Shown piece after piece: positions 43,762 to 56,700 of a stretch of 64,000 bases of DNA (positions within the stretch are counted from its first letter, which is position 1; every line of letters starts with the position of its first letter). The stretch is from assembly GCA_030760725.1 (NCBI GenBank), contig JASWHV010000012.1, forward strand, positions 50,747,652 through 50,811,651. The letters run 5' to 3'. This DNA is from Neostapfia colusana. Taxonomy: Eukaryota; Streptophyta; Magnoliopsida; Poales; Poaceae. Under the pieces are notes generated by a model. It did no database searches, had not been told where the DNA came from, and worked only from the letters and a program-made list of their open reading frames with translations. Made by a program: the position numbers and the translations under genes.

Positions 43762-44534
43762 CGAGCCTCCGGCTTTGGCTGGGGGTTGTGAGGCCTCGGG
43801 CTTGGGCGAGGGAACTTTCAGCTTGCTGGGCGGCAGCTGAGGCCAAGAGCGCCTAAAGGTCCTGGTGAGCCTTCTGGACTTTGGGGTCGGTGGGCTACGG
43901 CATGCCGTGCAGTATGGCGGCAGCGGCCGCCACGTTTTGGCTGGCCCTTTGGAAGCACGGGGGCCGGTTGTCGTTGATGATGTTGGCCTGGACCTGTCGT
44001 GCGCAGAGATGTGCTACATTTGAACCCGAGCTAGGACCGGGCTACGCCCGGTGGGTCCTTGAGGTGTCATGTCACGCCACAAGCCCCGGCCAGCTCGCGG
44101 TGCCGTGCCTCCAACAGTTTGGGGTCACCTCGTGGAATCGTGCTGGTTGGCGTAGCCAGCTGAGAGGCATTGACCGTCTTGGCAACATGACACTCGCGGG
44201 AGGGGTGCTCGCCCTCTTCCGTGTCATCTTCGGAGCTGGGGTTGTACTCCAGGACGTGGTGAAGGGATATCGGGGCCTACTCGATTACCACGGCGAAGAC
44301 TGATGCCGGAGCGTCGTATGCGACACCTGTGTTGACAGAGATCCAGAGGGTGCCGAAGCTACTGGTGAAGAAGTCCAAGGTTCTGAAGTGAAGGGCCTGG
44401 TGGGTGAGGGCGAAGCAGGGTCCCTCCTCATCGCCTACGGTGGTGGTGAACTCGAAGTCGCTGAAGGACATTGTCACACCGGGTGCAAGAGTCGATCGTG
44501 GAGAAGCCATTGAGGTGGTGGAGAAACGGAACAC
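43762..44534 (-). pseudogene. T gag, N-terminal part
   Basis: Begins at an ATG at 44534 just inside the primer site (MFRFSTTSMASPRS) and is readable for 85 codons. After a stop at 44277 other frames carry Tat gag-like sequence with the words NDNRPPCFQRASQNVAAAA and HGMP. Several frame changes. The downstream part of gag is beyond the B2 insertion (35028 leftward). Confidence 0.7.
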
Positions 44535-44551
44535 GCAGCAGTTCCTCTACA

Positions 44552-44561
44552 TGGTGCGCCA
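44552..44561 (-). promoter_or_regulatory. Primer binding site of T
   Basis: Sense TTGGCGCACC two bases inside the LTR end (TGACA), close to the TTGGCGC-type site of Tat elements, so not initiator-Met like the other families here. Confidence 0.7.
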
Positions 44562-44563
44562 AC

Positions 44564-45459
44564 TGTCAGCGTTCATATTTCTGACTAGTAATCGAATGTG
44601 TCGCACGTTCTACCTCGAGGTGGCCTAGATAAGAACACAAAGTATGTATCCTTGTTCGGGCAAGGTGCCCTACGTCCAGCGAGGGTGTCTCACTTGTTCT
44701 TACTCAAGAATGGGGGTGGTTCTTACAAGTGCTAGAGCCTGCCTTTTTCATATTGACAGGCACCTCTATTTGTACACATACTCTCTCTCTATCTTGTCTC
44801 CCTCCGTATTACCGAGGAGAAGCAAGTCATGGGTACAGGGACGACTTGTCCTGTTGTACATCGGACAGAGCATTCGATGGAGTCGCCGTATTCGTATCTT
44901 GCAGCTACACCTGCTCCTGTCCCGTCGTCAGGACAGCCCATACCGAGCAACACGCACGCTTCATGCTCCACTCCTCTTCGGTTCTGTCAGAGGTGACGGG
45001 AATTCAATGCCGTGGCCAGAAGAGGCACTCAAGTGTCCTACCACTTGGCCGGGGCGACATATGCTCCGCATTGAAGGCCACCTGCCTTTCTCCTACACGA
45101 GGTAGGGCTCGGGATTTCCTTTCGAGATCTTTCCTTCACCTGAGCCTTGGGGGCTGGTCTCGCGACCCGCCCTGGGGTCGGTCCCGGACCTCTTGTTCTA
45201 TTCGCTCCACCTTCTCCCAAGCTTAGGCTCGGGCCTTATCCTTTGTCGTCCTTCGTGGGATGTCTTCTCGCTTATTCCCAGGGGGACGGAGTCAAGAACC
45301 CAGTCAAAACCCGGCCCTCGAAAAGGGAACTGGGGGCTGGCCGCAGGGCCCCAGCAGGGATGACCAAGGGTTGTGACCAACCGCTGAAGGTTCATCCGTC
45401 GCAAAGCCAAGTACTAACAATTTTTCCTTTTCTTGTTTTTAGTTGTGCAGGTATGAGGC
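44564..45459 (-). repeat. 5' LTR of element T (right boundary approximate)
   Basis: In window orientation it begins TGTCAGCGTTCATATTTC, the LTR end next to the primer site. The outer end is uncertain: candidate CA termini lie near 45449, and sequence of family C type begins by 45460. The second LTR is not in the window, so length cannot be confirmed. Confidence 0.6.
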
Positions 45460-48251
45460 TGTAAAGGACCAAAATTTTGACTTGCTAAAGTGTTCATGAC
45501 GCCACATCCCGCAGCTCATATTGTGGTGAACACATGAACACCTTTGAAGAGCAAGTAACCACCGTCAATAGATGATTAGAAGATAAACTCACAAAAATAC
45601 AAAAGATGGATTTCCCACATGAACTCTTTAGAGGCTGAGCTCACAAATACCTCCTAGACTTTCTTAGGAATGCTCGTGCCAAGTTTCATGCAAATCCAAA
45701 CCTTTTTGAGGTACTTTTGGATACAATTATTAAAAGGGCTAGTTTGAACTCAAATTCAAATTCAAACTACTTCCATCACATGAATTCAAAAGAGGGATTC
45801 ATATTCACACTCAGAACAATTTTTATGAGCTCATACACCAAATTTCATCCCATTTGGGATTGATCTTGACATAACCTATTTGGAGCTAATTCAAACTAAA
45901 TTTGAATTTCAGATTCACATTTGCTGCCATTTCATTCAAACCACTTCACACTTTGAATTATTCATATTCAAATGGCCATTGTGTGGTTTGAGCAATGTAC
46001 AAAGGAGAGGAGGATTAGACAAATTTGAAACAGTGGACAAATTCAATTTCTGAAGACAAATTTAAATGGTGGAGCCCTCCTGTCAGCCACACACCCGAGA
46101 GAACCGACTCCAACAGAGTCACTCTGTTTCTTTTGAGCGTGTGCGTGGACGCCACGGCGAGCAGCAGCCTCCACCTCCTGTTCTCGGGACCTGGCCGCTG
46201 AGAGATCGTCCCAGCCTTTTTATCCCCGCGCCTGAGAGTGCAAAAGATCATTTTAGCACCGTTCTCCACTCGCCCGCACAGAGAAAACGCACACACCATC
46301 GCCGCTCACCCAAGCTCACCCCCTCACCGTCGACCGGCCGAACCCGACGCTTTCATGGAAATATGAGGCCATAAATAAGATCGCCTGCACCCCCTCGACA
46401 TCCTCAACGCCTTGGCACAGAATTCCCGGCCTCCTCTAAGCCGTGCCACCACCATCTTCTTCCTCGATTCTGAGTGAAGTCGCCGGTGGAAATTTTCGAT
46501 GCCCGGCCGAACCACGCCCTCTCCAGCTCAAAACAACCGATCACAGAGGTTAGCAACCGACCCTAGTTCATACTCCTAGACCCAGTTGAGATAATTCAAC
46601 GCCGGTGAGCCGAAATTTAATTTTTGCTTTCGGCCGCCATGTAGAACAGAGAGAACCAAAACCAGAAACTCAACCCGATCACTTGATCATCAGATCTTCT
46701 GGTTCAGCTAGAGCTAGGGTAGCACCTAATGATCACCTAGGTTGAATCTTAGCAAAAATGATCCATCTGGCGTGTGTAGCACCGTGTTTTTGCCGCCGCC
46801 GGTGAAAACGCCTTGGGTCACCATGAAGTATATCTTTCCGCAATCTCCGGCCAAGAGGAGGCACGGTTAGCTTCCCCGTGCCCCATTGGTGCTGTACGAC
46901 CCTTCATTTGGTCATGTTCGCCGCTGAGTCATGCTATCACAGTCAGACCCGAGCCTAACTCCGCCACTGTCATCGTTGGAGGGTTTTCCGGCGATGCCGA
47001 GATGCACGAGGCTGTCCGGCGTATGGACCATGGTCCAAAGAGGGTGTAGGAAGAAGCCGCTTCGAAAATCATCCGCTGTAGGCCGAGAACAGCTCGCGCC
47101 ACTGCCGCTGTTCAGCATGCGCTCGGGTGCCGGCGGGTGGTTGAAGACACTACTGTGCTGTGGGCCCCGGGTGTCAGCAGTTTAAACATTTTGAATTGCT
47201 TTTTCAGTTTTCCCTCCAAAACTATAGAAGCCCATAACTTTGGCTAGGAATGTCTAAATTCAGTGAACCAAATTTTGTTGGATTCAGCTCTCCGAGTAAT
47301 CAAGGAAAACAAGTCTCAGTCCTTGAAACACAGTATTTTTTGGGAATTAGTTCCCTCAAGTTTAAACTGTTGGGAATTTTAACTGCAGATCCCCTTTGTG
47401 GAAAATCCTGAAATTTGGCCAGGATGTTCATTTTAATATTCTTGAGCCACATGAAAAATTTCAGATCCATCCGAGCACATTTAGTCCACTTAACTGTGTG
47501 ATTAAGTGAACTGCCCTGAGAAAATAGAAAAATGTACAGAAACATTTTTCAGAATTTTCTCAAACTTCATTAGTTCATAACTTTCTCTAGGATTCTTAAA
47601 ATTTCATGAAACCAACTCCATTAGAACCATCATAAATTCTATTTTCCAGAAAGTAATAGCTTGCTCCATGAAAATCCCTAAAAAACCTTAGAAGCTCTAA
47701 TTATGGCCATTTATACATTTATTTGTGCAGGGCTCAAATGAGCTCTACTTCAAATGAAATTTGTCCAAGTCTATGTTTAGGTTGTTACCAAGCCACAGTA
47801 AAAATTTCAGAGTCAGAAGTAATGTCTAGCTAGAGTTATAATCTTCACAATCTCAATTCAACACATGTGCATTTAAATTTGACACACATTGTTATTTTTA
47901 TTTCTGTAGTCGCTAAAGTCAAAGAAGACTTGGAGATTGTGGATTTTATCCCTCCGGAAGAAAGTTTAGTCATCGACCAGCAGCAAAGAAACCTCAAGTT
48001 TGCATTAACCTTATTTACAAAGTTTTTGTCTTTATCACTTATGTTATAAGTTAAATGAGTTAAGTGTTTCTGCATTAGAGTCTTTATTGAAAACCCAACT
48101 GCATAGCCAATAGAACCAGGGGTTTGAGTCTAGGTTGTGAACCTCGAGTAGCGACAGCAATGTTTACATGGGTATAGGATTCGGTACAAGTCGAGTAGTT
48201 GGAACTACTCACGAGAATAGGCGTATGGGTACACCACTAGGTTGGTGAGAT
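45460..48251 (+). repeat. Family C LTR-like copy C1
   Basis: Begins TGTAAAGGACCAAAATTTTG, a plausible LTR start, with GAGGC before it. The AT-rich start is followed by a GC-rich block (46060-47190), then AT-rich sequence ending GGTACAAGTCGAGTAGTTGGAA. Parallel in order and partly in sequence with C2 and C3, for example GAACCAAATTTTGTTGGATT near 47270 and 51880. The C3 copy precedes a gag, which supports an LTR. Cut on the right by B3. Confidence 0.6.
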
Positions 48252-48420
48252 TGTAACACCCTCAATTTCACTACCATGCATTGCATACATTTTTCATGTA
48301 GAGGAGCATTTGAAAATAAGTAGAAATGGAGAAAGAACCATAGCAATGGAGAAGGGGATATAGAAATGGAGAAAGGAACATAGAAATGAAGAGAAATGGG
48401 ATAAAACCCTGGCCGCATCT

Positions 48421-48638
48421 TAGAGATAAATCTTCTAGAAGAATTTTAGAGATAAAGCTTCTAGAAGAATTTTAGAGATAAATCTTCTATAAGAATCTTC
48501 GGGATAAAGCTTCTAGAAGAATCTTGGAGATAAAGCTTTGAGAAGAATCTTGGAGATAAAGCTTCTAGAAGAATCTTGGAGATAAACCTTAGAGATAAAG
48601 CTTCTAGAAAAATATTGGAGATAAACCTTAGAGATAAA
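48421..48638 (+). repeat. Tandem array, about 26-bp unit AGATAAAGCTTCTAGAAGAA
   Basis: About 8-10 degenerate units with a TTCTAGAAGAATCTTGG core, each holding the palindrome TTCTAGAA. Not seen in other B LTRs here. Ends exactly at the CACTA-type terminus. Confidence 0.88.
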
Positions 48639-48820
48639 CACTACAGGAAAACGCATTATTTTCGTCGGCTAAATATAATTTCGTCAGCCCTCACGAAAAT
48701 ATGTCTAATTTCGCGAGCCACAACCTAGCACATGAAATTGTGCCCTAATTTCGTTGGCTATAGGTAGAGCACACGAGAATAGAAAGAAATTTCGTGGGTT
48801 AAATCAAGGCACACGATATA
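48639..48820 (+). mobile_element. CACTA-type transposon terminus (fragment)
   Basis: Starts CACTACAGGAAAACGC, like the terminal inverted repeat of plant CACTA (En/Spm) transposons. It is followed by five subterminal repeats of the form ATTTCGTSGGCT in both orientations. No matching CTGTAGTG end is found, and B LTR sequence resumes at about 48821, so this is one end only. Right boundary approximate. Confidence 0.7.
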
Positions 48821-49439
48821 GGAGTTTACTAGTTTTGTTAACCATCCTTGTCGCTGGGAAAGTTGATGAGTCGGGTCTGGTCGTTTTTCCTTTTTGCTTC
48901 GCTTAACTTACGGGACACGGGAAGCTTAAATAAAAACTTGTTAGCTACTGCACTCATGATATTAAATATGAGGATAACTTGATAATGTTAATGAGCATGG
49001 AATCAGGGAGATCTAGGCAAGCTTGGTTCATGGATGTTGCTGAATGAGATGGTGGTTTGCTTGCGTAGATCTAAGGACCGGTTCATGCGAGCACATGCCA
49101 GGAAAACAGTGCCACCACAAGGCCAAATATGGGTGTGGCTCAGCTGACTAATTAGGTGTGTTGCTAGCTTGTTATGGACCGTTGGATGGCGCGGCGAATG
49201 GGAGTTGAGGAGGACTGCCCTGGGAACTGCATGGCACAAGAGGGGGCCCGTGGGTGGGAGAATGGAGATTCGAGTCTGCCGGTGAAACCTCAGTGGGTCC
49301 ATACATCCTAGTAGCCCCTTTGTAAAGGCTATTTTGTGATCTCTTGGCCATACACCGATGGTTGTGTACTGGTATAATGGAGGTTCTCTAGTCGCCGACG
49401 GGTGACGAAATCACGAACTTGTGGGTAAAGTGGTGCCAC

Positions 49440-49481
49440 CTCTGCAGAGCGTAAAACTATCATGATAGCCGTGCTTCCGGT
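49440..49481 (+). promoter_or_regulatory. Triple palindrome module, B3 LTR
   Basis: CTCTGCAGAG (49440-49449), CTATCATGATAG (49457-49468), then CCGTGCTTCCGG. Same as B2, in plus orientation. Confidence 0.65.
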
Positions 49482-49866
49482 CACAAGCACTATACCAACT
49501 TCCTTGATTAGAGGCAAGATTTGGGATGTTTATTCGGTTTGGTTGTGGTATGGTCATTGGGATTGGTTTTGGGACTGTTTTGAGTCATAACAATGAGTTT
49601 GATTTCGGTTATATGAATATGAGATGGTTATGAACATTCATGAGTATGAGATGAACTTGAGAAAGATTAATGGCTGGTTGAGACTTGATAAATGGTGAAT
49701 TATGATGAAAGAATGTTGCTGTCTTACTTGGTCATATTGGGATTAAATTCATCTAGACTTAGTTGCTGTTTTTACCATGTTTGTGAAATAAAATTTGCAT
49801 TCTGCAATGAGCCTTTTTATTCCCTACCTTGTTGTAAGCTACAAGTCATACTTTCCCCGCACTTGC

Positions 49867-49885
49867 TGAGTACGACATGCACTCA
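49867..49885 (+). promoter_or_regulatory. Conserved LTR stem-loop, B3
   Basis: TGAGTACGACATGCACTCA, with stem TGAGT/ACTCA plus an inner C-G after one mismatch, between CTTGC and CCCTTGC. Confidence 0.55.
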
Positions 49886-49989
49886 CCCTTGCATTCCCAC
49901 ATATACATCAGCTACAGGAGAAGAGTACTTCAAGGAACATGTGGAGTACTAGGCGTGCGCACTACAGTCAACATGCCTGTGGAGCTGGC

Positions 49990-52900
49990 ACACATTCAAT
50001 GTGTTCACACCACAAACACACCCTCCTTTGAGGAAACTTTATGAATACATTTGAAGAGCAAGTAAACACCATCAACATGCTCATTAGAGAATAAACTCAC
50101 AAAATGCAAAAGTGGCATTTCCCACATGCATCATCTAGGGGCTGAGCATATGAAAAACTCCAACACCTTGCTAGGAATTCTCATGCCAAAATTCACCCAA
50201 ATCCAAAACCTTTTGAGGTATTTTTGGGTGTAACTAGAAAGAGGCTAGTTTGAACTCAAATTTAATCCAAACTACTTTTGTCCCATGATTTCAAAAGTGG
50301 GATCCATATTCACACTCAGAACATTTTTGTGAGCTCACACACCAATTTTCACTCCATTTGGAGTTGATCTTGACATGAGCTAAGTTTAGCAAATTCAAAC
50401 TTTATTTGAATTTCAAACTGCATATGCGCTGAAAATTAATTCAAAAAATTCACAATTTGAATTCTATCAACTTCAAATGGGCTTGTGGTTTATAATTAAA
50501 AAATGAGAGGGTATTTGGGTCTCTACTGTTTAGAGCAGTGGGGGGAAATTTAATTTCAGATGTTAAACCTCGGGTGGGACCCACATGTCAGCCTCAGCAG
50601 CAAATTCAACCGACTGAAGCCCGAGCTCGGTTTCTTGCGCCTGGGCCAGCAGCCACCACAGCGAGAAAACGGCGAGACCAGCAGCTGCTTGCCGCCCCTG
50701 GCTGCAAAACCGCCTCACCCCTCCCTCTTATCTTCGCAGCGGAGCCGAACCGAGGAACTCCCGATCATTTCTTCATTCTTGCGCAAGAAAGCATCGCCCC
50801 GCCACCGCGCTCTCGGAAACTGATCGGAGAGCTCGTGATCACAGCTGCTCCACTCCCTCCAAGCTGTAAAACGGTACTAGAGACTCTCCTTCTCCTTCCC
50901 CGTCGTAGGAAATTAGCTGAACTCGGGTGATCTCGTCCCTACCGGAAGTTCTTTCCGGTGACTTAAGTTTGCCGCACCTCGGGCTCCCGTGGACAGCCCA
51001 AACGGGAGTGTGTCATGCCCAAGCTAAGGCGTCCTCAGACGCGTTAGAGGCTGGTGCTGCTCACCCCCGAACCACAGCCCGAGTTTTTGATCACCAGCGA
51101 CGAATTTCAGTTTTCCCTTTCCCTCGGTGCAGACCGACCTTCGGGTGCGGATCCGCCAAATTCTAACTCCATAGTTGTTTAGAGATCCTCAAACTGTTCC
51201 TACACGAGCTAGGCTTGGTAGCGACCAACTTTCCTTCGCAGCCGTGGCAAGAAAACCTTGGTAGACCGGCCAGTTCTAGCTTTTCTACCGGCGCTAGTGG
51301 CGGAAGCCGTCGGTCGCACGGTGAGAGCTTACCTAGAGCTTATTCTGAGCTGCCTCGAGCCCATGCCGAACTTCCCTAGGGTCCACTGATGCTCAACGAC
51401 AGATAGCTCGATCGTTTGGGGTGCTAGGAAGTCCGGCCGACACGGCCGAAGTTCTTCCGAAGCCACCACTCGTCGCCGGCCGGGTTCCGGTGACTGTTAC
51501 AACGAGCTGAGCCCAGAATCATGTTCCCCAGGTAGAATTAGGTAGAGGCGGGCAAGATCATGAAGTTTGGCACATGGCAGAAGCCCTCCGGTGAGAACTC
51601 CGGTGAGGGGGGCGGCGGCCGAGCGTGGGAGGCTGGAGGTAGACGAAGCCCCCGGTCCCACGTGTCAGCGGCCGATATTTTAAAAGCGGGATTTGCTGTG
51701 GCACCGAATCGGGTGCGGCTGCGCGTGAAAGATTCCGTAGCACCGTGTGTCGATCGCTGAGAAGCTGACACGTAGCCCGGTCCCACGCGCAGCAATTTAA
51801 ACATTTCCCCGATTTTCAGATTTAGTTCAAACATCAAACCCACATAAATTTGGCTAGAAAACTTCAAATCGAGTGAACCAAATTTTGTTGGATTCAGCTC
51901 TCTGAGTAATTTCCATCAAATCAAGTTTAACTTCATGAAAACCCTTAGTTCTCCAGAATTAATTCTTCAAAGTTTTAAATGTTTAGAATTTTAACTGGAG
52001 AACCCTTTGGAGAAAAATTCTGAAATTTTGCTGGTACGTTCACCAAAATATCCCAGAGCTACCATAACAATTTCAGATCCATTTGAGATAATTTGATCGA
52101 CCTAATGGTGTGATTAATAAAACTGTTCCAGAGAAAATGGAAAATGTCCAGAAACATTTCAGAATTTCTCTGAAATTGTTTAGCTCATATCTTTAGCTAG
52201 GAACCTTCAAATTAAGTGAAACCAACTCCATTAGAACCCTCTTAAAATCTAGTTTTCAGAAAGTCATGGCTTGCTCCATGAAAATACCTAGAACACCCTA
52301 GGAGCTCCAATTAAGTTCAAGTACGTAATTATTTGTGGAGAGCTCAAATGAGCTTTGATGCAAATGAAACTTGGCCGAATATCTGTTTAGGTTGTATCCA
52401 AACCACAGTAAAAATTTCAGAGTCATTGGGTCTGTCTAGTAATACTTATAGTCCTCACAAGTTTAAACTTCAATTTAAATGCATTCAAATTGATACATGT
52501 ATATATTCTCTCATGTAGTCGCTAAGATTGAGGAGGAACCCGAAGTCTTAGACTTCGTCACTCCAGAGGAACAGCTAGCCTACGACCAAGAGCAGCAAGG
52601 AAAGCCTGGTTTGCATTAACCATTTCTACAAATTTTACTGTTTTGAGAACTTACTTTGAGCACCCACTTAATTTTTGCATTAGAGTCTTGTTTGAAAACC
52701 CAAATGCATAGCCAAGAAAACCATGGCTTGGGTTTAGGTTTGTCAACCTCGAATTAGCTACTGCAATGCTAAGATAGTGTAGGATTCGGTACAAGTCGAG
52801 TAGTTGGAACTACTCGCAAGAATAGGCTAGAGGCAAACTACTCGGGTAAAGGTAGCAAATGAAACACACGGCAAGAAAAATGAGACCGAGCGGAGAGTAA

Positions 52901-53090
52901 GGGAAGCAGGACTTTGGGGCCTAGGTGCCATAGCTCCGCTTGTGTCGATTGAGGACCGGCATCCGTGTGCGAGAGACGTTTAGTGCCACTGAACTAACGA
53001 AGCCGCCTAAGTCCGGTATAGGTTTTTCTTTGTGAGGACATAGTACCAACTTGATCTGGTGACACATCGACGTCACACCCCACTAAATGA
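49990..53090 (+). repeat. Family C LTR-like copy C2
   Basis: Begins just after the truncated B3 and lacks the first 20-30 bases of C1. GC-rich block 50560-51800, AT-rich part with the GAACCAAATTTTGTTGGATT word, then TTGAAAACCCAAATGCATAGCC and GGTACAAGTCGAGTAGTTGGAA as in C1. Continues further than C1, to about 53090. Short ORFs in the GC-rich block are not conserved among the C copies. Confidence 0.6.
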
Positions 53091-53732
53091 GCAACTTCAT
53101 TGTAAAACTGAAAAGTTTCAATCTAGAGCACTAAAATTTTGATGTAACTCCTTCCCTTCACCAGGATATTCAAAGATACAAAGTTTTCAACTTATAGGAT
53201 ACTAAGGACAGAACCCCTGTTTTCAGCTGAAATAAGGCTGAAGTGATCAGAGGTTAGAGGTTGAGTTATTTCGAGGTTGGGGTCATATGATACATTTCTG
53301 GAAAGATTTGGAAGAGCTTTACAACTTTTCTGTTTATGTCCACAGGTGTTTCATCCCTTAACCAAACGAAAAATGCAGTAAAGTGGAAACTGTCCAGAAA
53401 ACAGGGCAGAGCAAACACTCTCTGTAACTCTCTGTAAATTGAGCATAACTTCCTGCATAAAAATCCAAAAATAGAAAATGAGGTAGTTCTGGAAAGTTCA
53501 GCAGATGGGTTACAACTTCGTAACAGAAAGTGTTGTCACATTTGGTGTAGAATTAACTGGAATTCTTTGATCAAATCATTACCTCAAGCAGGGAGGTGCT
53601 GTCCAATTTTCTCCAGAAATTTTGTCAACTTTGACATCTCATAACTGTTGAACCAGGAGAGATCGTGTAAAGGTCCCAAAAATTATGAGTACAAAGAAAC
53701 ACTTGTTTGCAAAGTTTGGTTTCATGTGTATG
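53091..53732 (+). other. Leader-like segment after C2
   Basis: Non-coding. Diverged but recognisable similarity to 57720-58270, the leader before the C gag: ATATGATAC..TTCTGGAAA, AACTGTCC and GGAGGTGCTG..AATTTT occur in order in both. This suggests C2 plus this segment is the 5' end of an older C element whose interior is deleted. Confidence 0.5.
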
Positions 53733-56700
53733 AAATTTGGGACTTGTTAAAACTTCTCCACATGTGATAACACACATGAGGGTTTTCTTCACACAAGTCA
53801 AATGTTTATTTGAGAAATTGGAACCCTAGAGGGGTCTAAAACAAAGATGGGAAGTTCCCATATGTGTGAGAAAACAAAAATCAGATTTGGAACAATATGT
53901 TCAAAATAAAATTCAAATGAGGACAACACAATGGAATTCAAAACTGTTGTGCTGAAAATCTCATTTGCAGCAGCCAAAATTTAAATCAGATTTCATAATT
54001 AAATTCCTTGGGTCCAAATCAGGGGGTGTGCAAAGTTTCATGATTTATGAAAATGATTTGCAGCCCATTTTCCAAAATGGACTTTAAATGAGAAAGAATT
54101 CAAATGCATATTTGAATTTGGATAAAAACTTGCCCAAATATCCAAATGCCTCTCAGATTTAAACTTCCACAATTGAATTCCATCAATATTCAAATTAGGG
54201 AGATAATTGGAGGGGGGATAAGGAGGGATTGATCAGGGGGACCCACATGTCATTGGGAGCACTGAAATTGCAAAAGATCTTCAGTCCTCAGTCTTCATTT
54301 GCTCTCCTCCCACGCGAAGCAACGGCTGAGACCGATTTTCCTCCGCTCGACACCGAGCTCGGCCGCAGCCACCTCCTGCTGGCTCCCCTTTGCGCTGGAG
54401 AGCTGCTGGACGTCGGTAGCCACCGCCTCTCTCGCCTCCTTACCGAAGCCACGGGCTGTTCTCTCTCTCCCCACGCGTGAGACGAACAGAGACACCGCCG
54501 AGCTCTAAACCGGTCGCCCACTGCCCAGCTCGCGTGCAAGCCCCGGCTGATCGGCAAAACCACACAACAGAACCCTCCCCGACCTCCTCGCACCATCACC
54601 GAGGGACTTCGTGCTCTCCACACCGAGTTCACCCAGTTTCCGCGGCGGCCGCCACACAACGGAGACACCCTGCTCCCGTGGACAGCCTCCTCCAGAGCTT
54701 GTCACGACCAAGCAAGGCCACTCTGGGTCGCGCAGGAGCTCCGTGCAGCTTCCACCCGAAGCACAAAGCCTGTCTTCGCCGCTGGTCGACGAATTTCAGA
54801 AATCTCCTCCGGCCGGTGAAAACTGACCCGCGGGTATGAATCCGTGAAATCCTCGAGTTATATTCGTTTTGAGCATTTCAAATTGCACACACGGGACGTC
54901 GACTTGCTTAGCAACAACTTTCCTTTTGGAACCTAGCTAGAAACCCGCTCTGCACGGCGTGATTTCAATCTTTCTAACGGCGGTTGTGGTAGAGACCATC
55001 GGGTGCACGGTGAACCCTAAGTTAGAGCCATCTCCGAGCCATTTCTTTTCCACGTCAATGATCCCTAGCGTCCGCCGGTGCTCTAGAGCTTGGAAACCGA
55101 AGCCTAGAAGGCTTAGGGCGTCGGGGCGACGTCGCCGGACTTCGTCCGAACCGTTGCGCCGTCGCGGGCTAGTTTGGGGGCCCTGCCAGCTCGAGCAAAC
55201 CCCACCAGCGTGTTCCTCACGTTAAATTAGGGGCTGGCAGCGAGTTTCAGCGTCAGGGGTGGCCGGACGACCGATTCCGGAGCTTCTCCGGTGAGCCCGG
55301 CGGCGGAATCGCGCGGGAGCGAGAGGTGGAAGACGACCTCCCCGGGCCCGTGTGCCAGTGACTCGGGATAGAAGAGCTAGATCCTCTGTGGCGCCGGATC
55401 GGCTGTGACAGCGCGGGAAACAACCCTGTGACCCCGTGCGGCACGCTCCCGGCAGCAGACACATGTCCCTGGTCCCACAGTCAGGTTTAAACATTTCTCG
55501 GATTTATTCAAATTCCAGATTTTTCCCCAAACTTTAGAAGAGCATAACTTTTGCTAAGAACCTCCAAATTTAGTGATTCAAATTGGTTTAGATTCAGATT
55601 GACAAACTCTATCCAAATATGCAACCCAATTTGTACGAAAGTCTTTATTTAATTCTGGAAAATTCTTTAAATCTTTTCAGCAAAAGAATTTTAGAGGGAG
55701 TTTGGTTTATCCAAAAATCTTCAAATTTTGCGAGAATATTCTATAGGGTGTTATTAGAATCCTGTAAAAGTTTCAGCTCATTTTGAGTTGAATTGATCAG
55801 GGTAATTCAGATTGTAAGTTCCTGTATTCAAATAAATACAGAAACATTTTTCAGAGAATTTCCAAAACTTGTAAATTCAGTTCTGGGCAATTCTTGGCTC
55901 CAAAAATCCTAGTAAAATTCATGTAGACTCTATGAACTATAATTGAAATTGTGGTTCACTGAGTTTGACATGAACATGGGATTTACCTCAGAATTAATTC
56001 ATCTTTGACTAAACCCTTAGAGAATTATTCTGAATAAACCACTCCATGAAAAGTGCTAAATTTTGGTCCAGAGGACTTTCTTGTGACAAGGAACTTACAT
56101 GAAAATTCCCAGCTCCATTGGAGCTCTGGATCACCACTGTCTTAGGTAACCTATTAAGGTGATCAACACTTAAGTGGGAAAAGCACTTAATATTTGATCT
56201 TAGTGTTTAAGCCCAACCTAAACCACTAGCACCAGTGTCATTTTAAATTCTTAAACAGAATTCCAGTTTTAAAACTGTCATTAGATCTTATTAGCAAAAT
56301 ATTTTCATTTAAATACATATGCATGATCATATCGTGTAGCATATACGCGAAGAAGGTGAGAAGGACTTGAAGTGAAGATCAAGGAGGCAGGAAAACAAGT
56401 GATCAAGCTCCAAGTGATCGTCACTAACTGATTGTGACCTTAGTCACCTGCAAAACAGGCAAGCCCCGGTTTGCATTTGAACAGTTTTATAAAGCATTTT
56501 CATTTGTAGAGATCATAGCTTTGCATCGTTGAATGCATTACGTCTAGATGATATTGAAAACCCCACTTGCATGACCAGAAATACCTAAGAGGGAAAGGGT
56601 AGAATAGCAACTCCTCGAGTGGATTTGGCTACGCTAATGTTAGTAGGAAAGGTTCGGTAGAAGTTGAGTGGTTGGAATCTACTCGCGAGTTTAGGGCTGG

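Larger units (their letters stand above)
30215..45459 (-). mobile_element. Tat-lineage gypsy element T (split by B2; lacks RT/RNase H/integrase)
   Basis: Read right to left: 5' LTR (44564 to about 45459), primer site, gag (44534-43762, then 35028 leftward), protease (about 33690-33300), then an antisense multi-exon ORF (30825-32661, plus strand). The left end is cut by B1 at 30214. Gag-protease of this type followed by an antisense ORF is the Tat pattern (RIRE2, Grande, Retand). I find no RT, RNase H or integrase motif between protease and the antisense ORF, so it looks like a deletion derivative dependent on other copies. B2 sits in gag with a perfect CCTGC duplication. Confidence 0.75.
48252..49989 (+). 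repeat. Family B LTR, copy B3 (plus strand, truncated and internally replaced)
   Basis: Starts TGTAACACCCTCAATTTCAC, the sense start of the B LTR, after GAGAT. It has the inverted CTCCATTTCTAT repeats, then instead of the GC-rich U3 and TATA region it carries a tandem array (48421-48638) and a CACTA-type end (48639-48820). B sequence resumes at GGAGTTTACTAGTTTTG near 48822 and runs to GTGGAGCTGG at 49989, about 250-300 bp short of the LTR end. No internal region. Confidence 0.85.

Noticed and set aside
46066..46374. A GC-rich island suggesting a host gene promoter or first exon
   Set aside because: The same GC-rich block recurs in C2 and C3 within the repeated unit, so it belongs to the retroelement LTR.
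50538..51166. ORFs in the GC-rich blocks of the C copies (also 46066-46374, 54229-54839, 55222-55494)
   Set aside because: Not conserved in frame among C1, C2 and C3, although the DNA is homologous.
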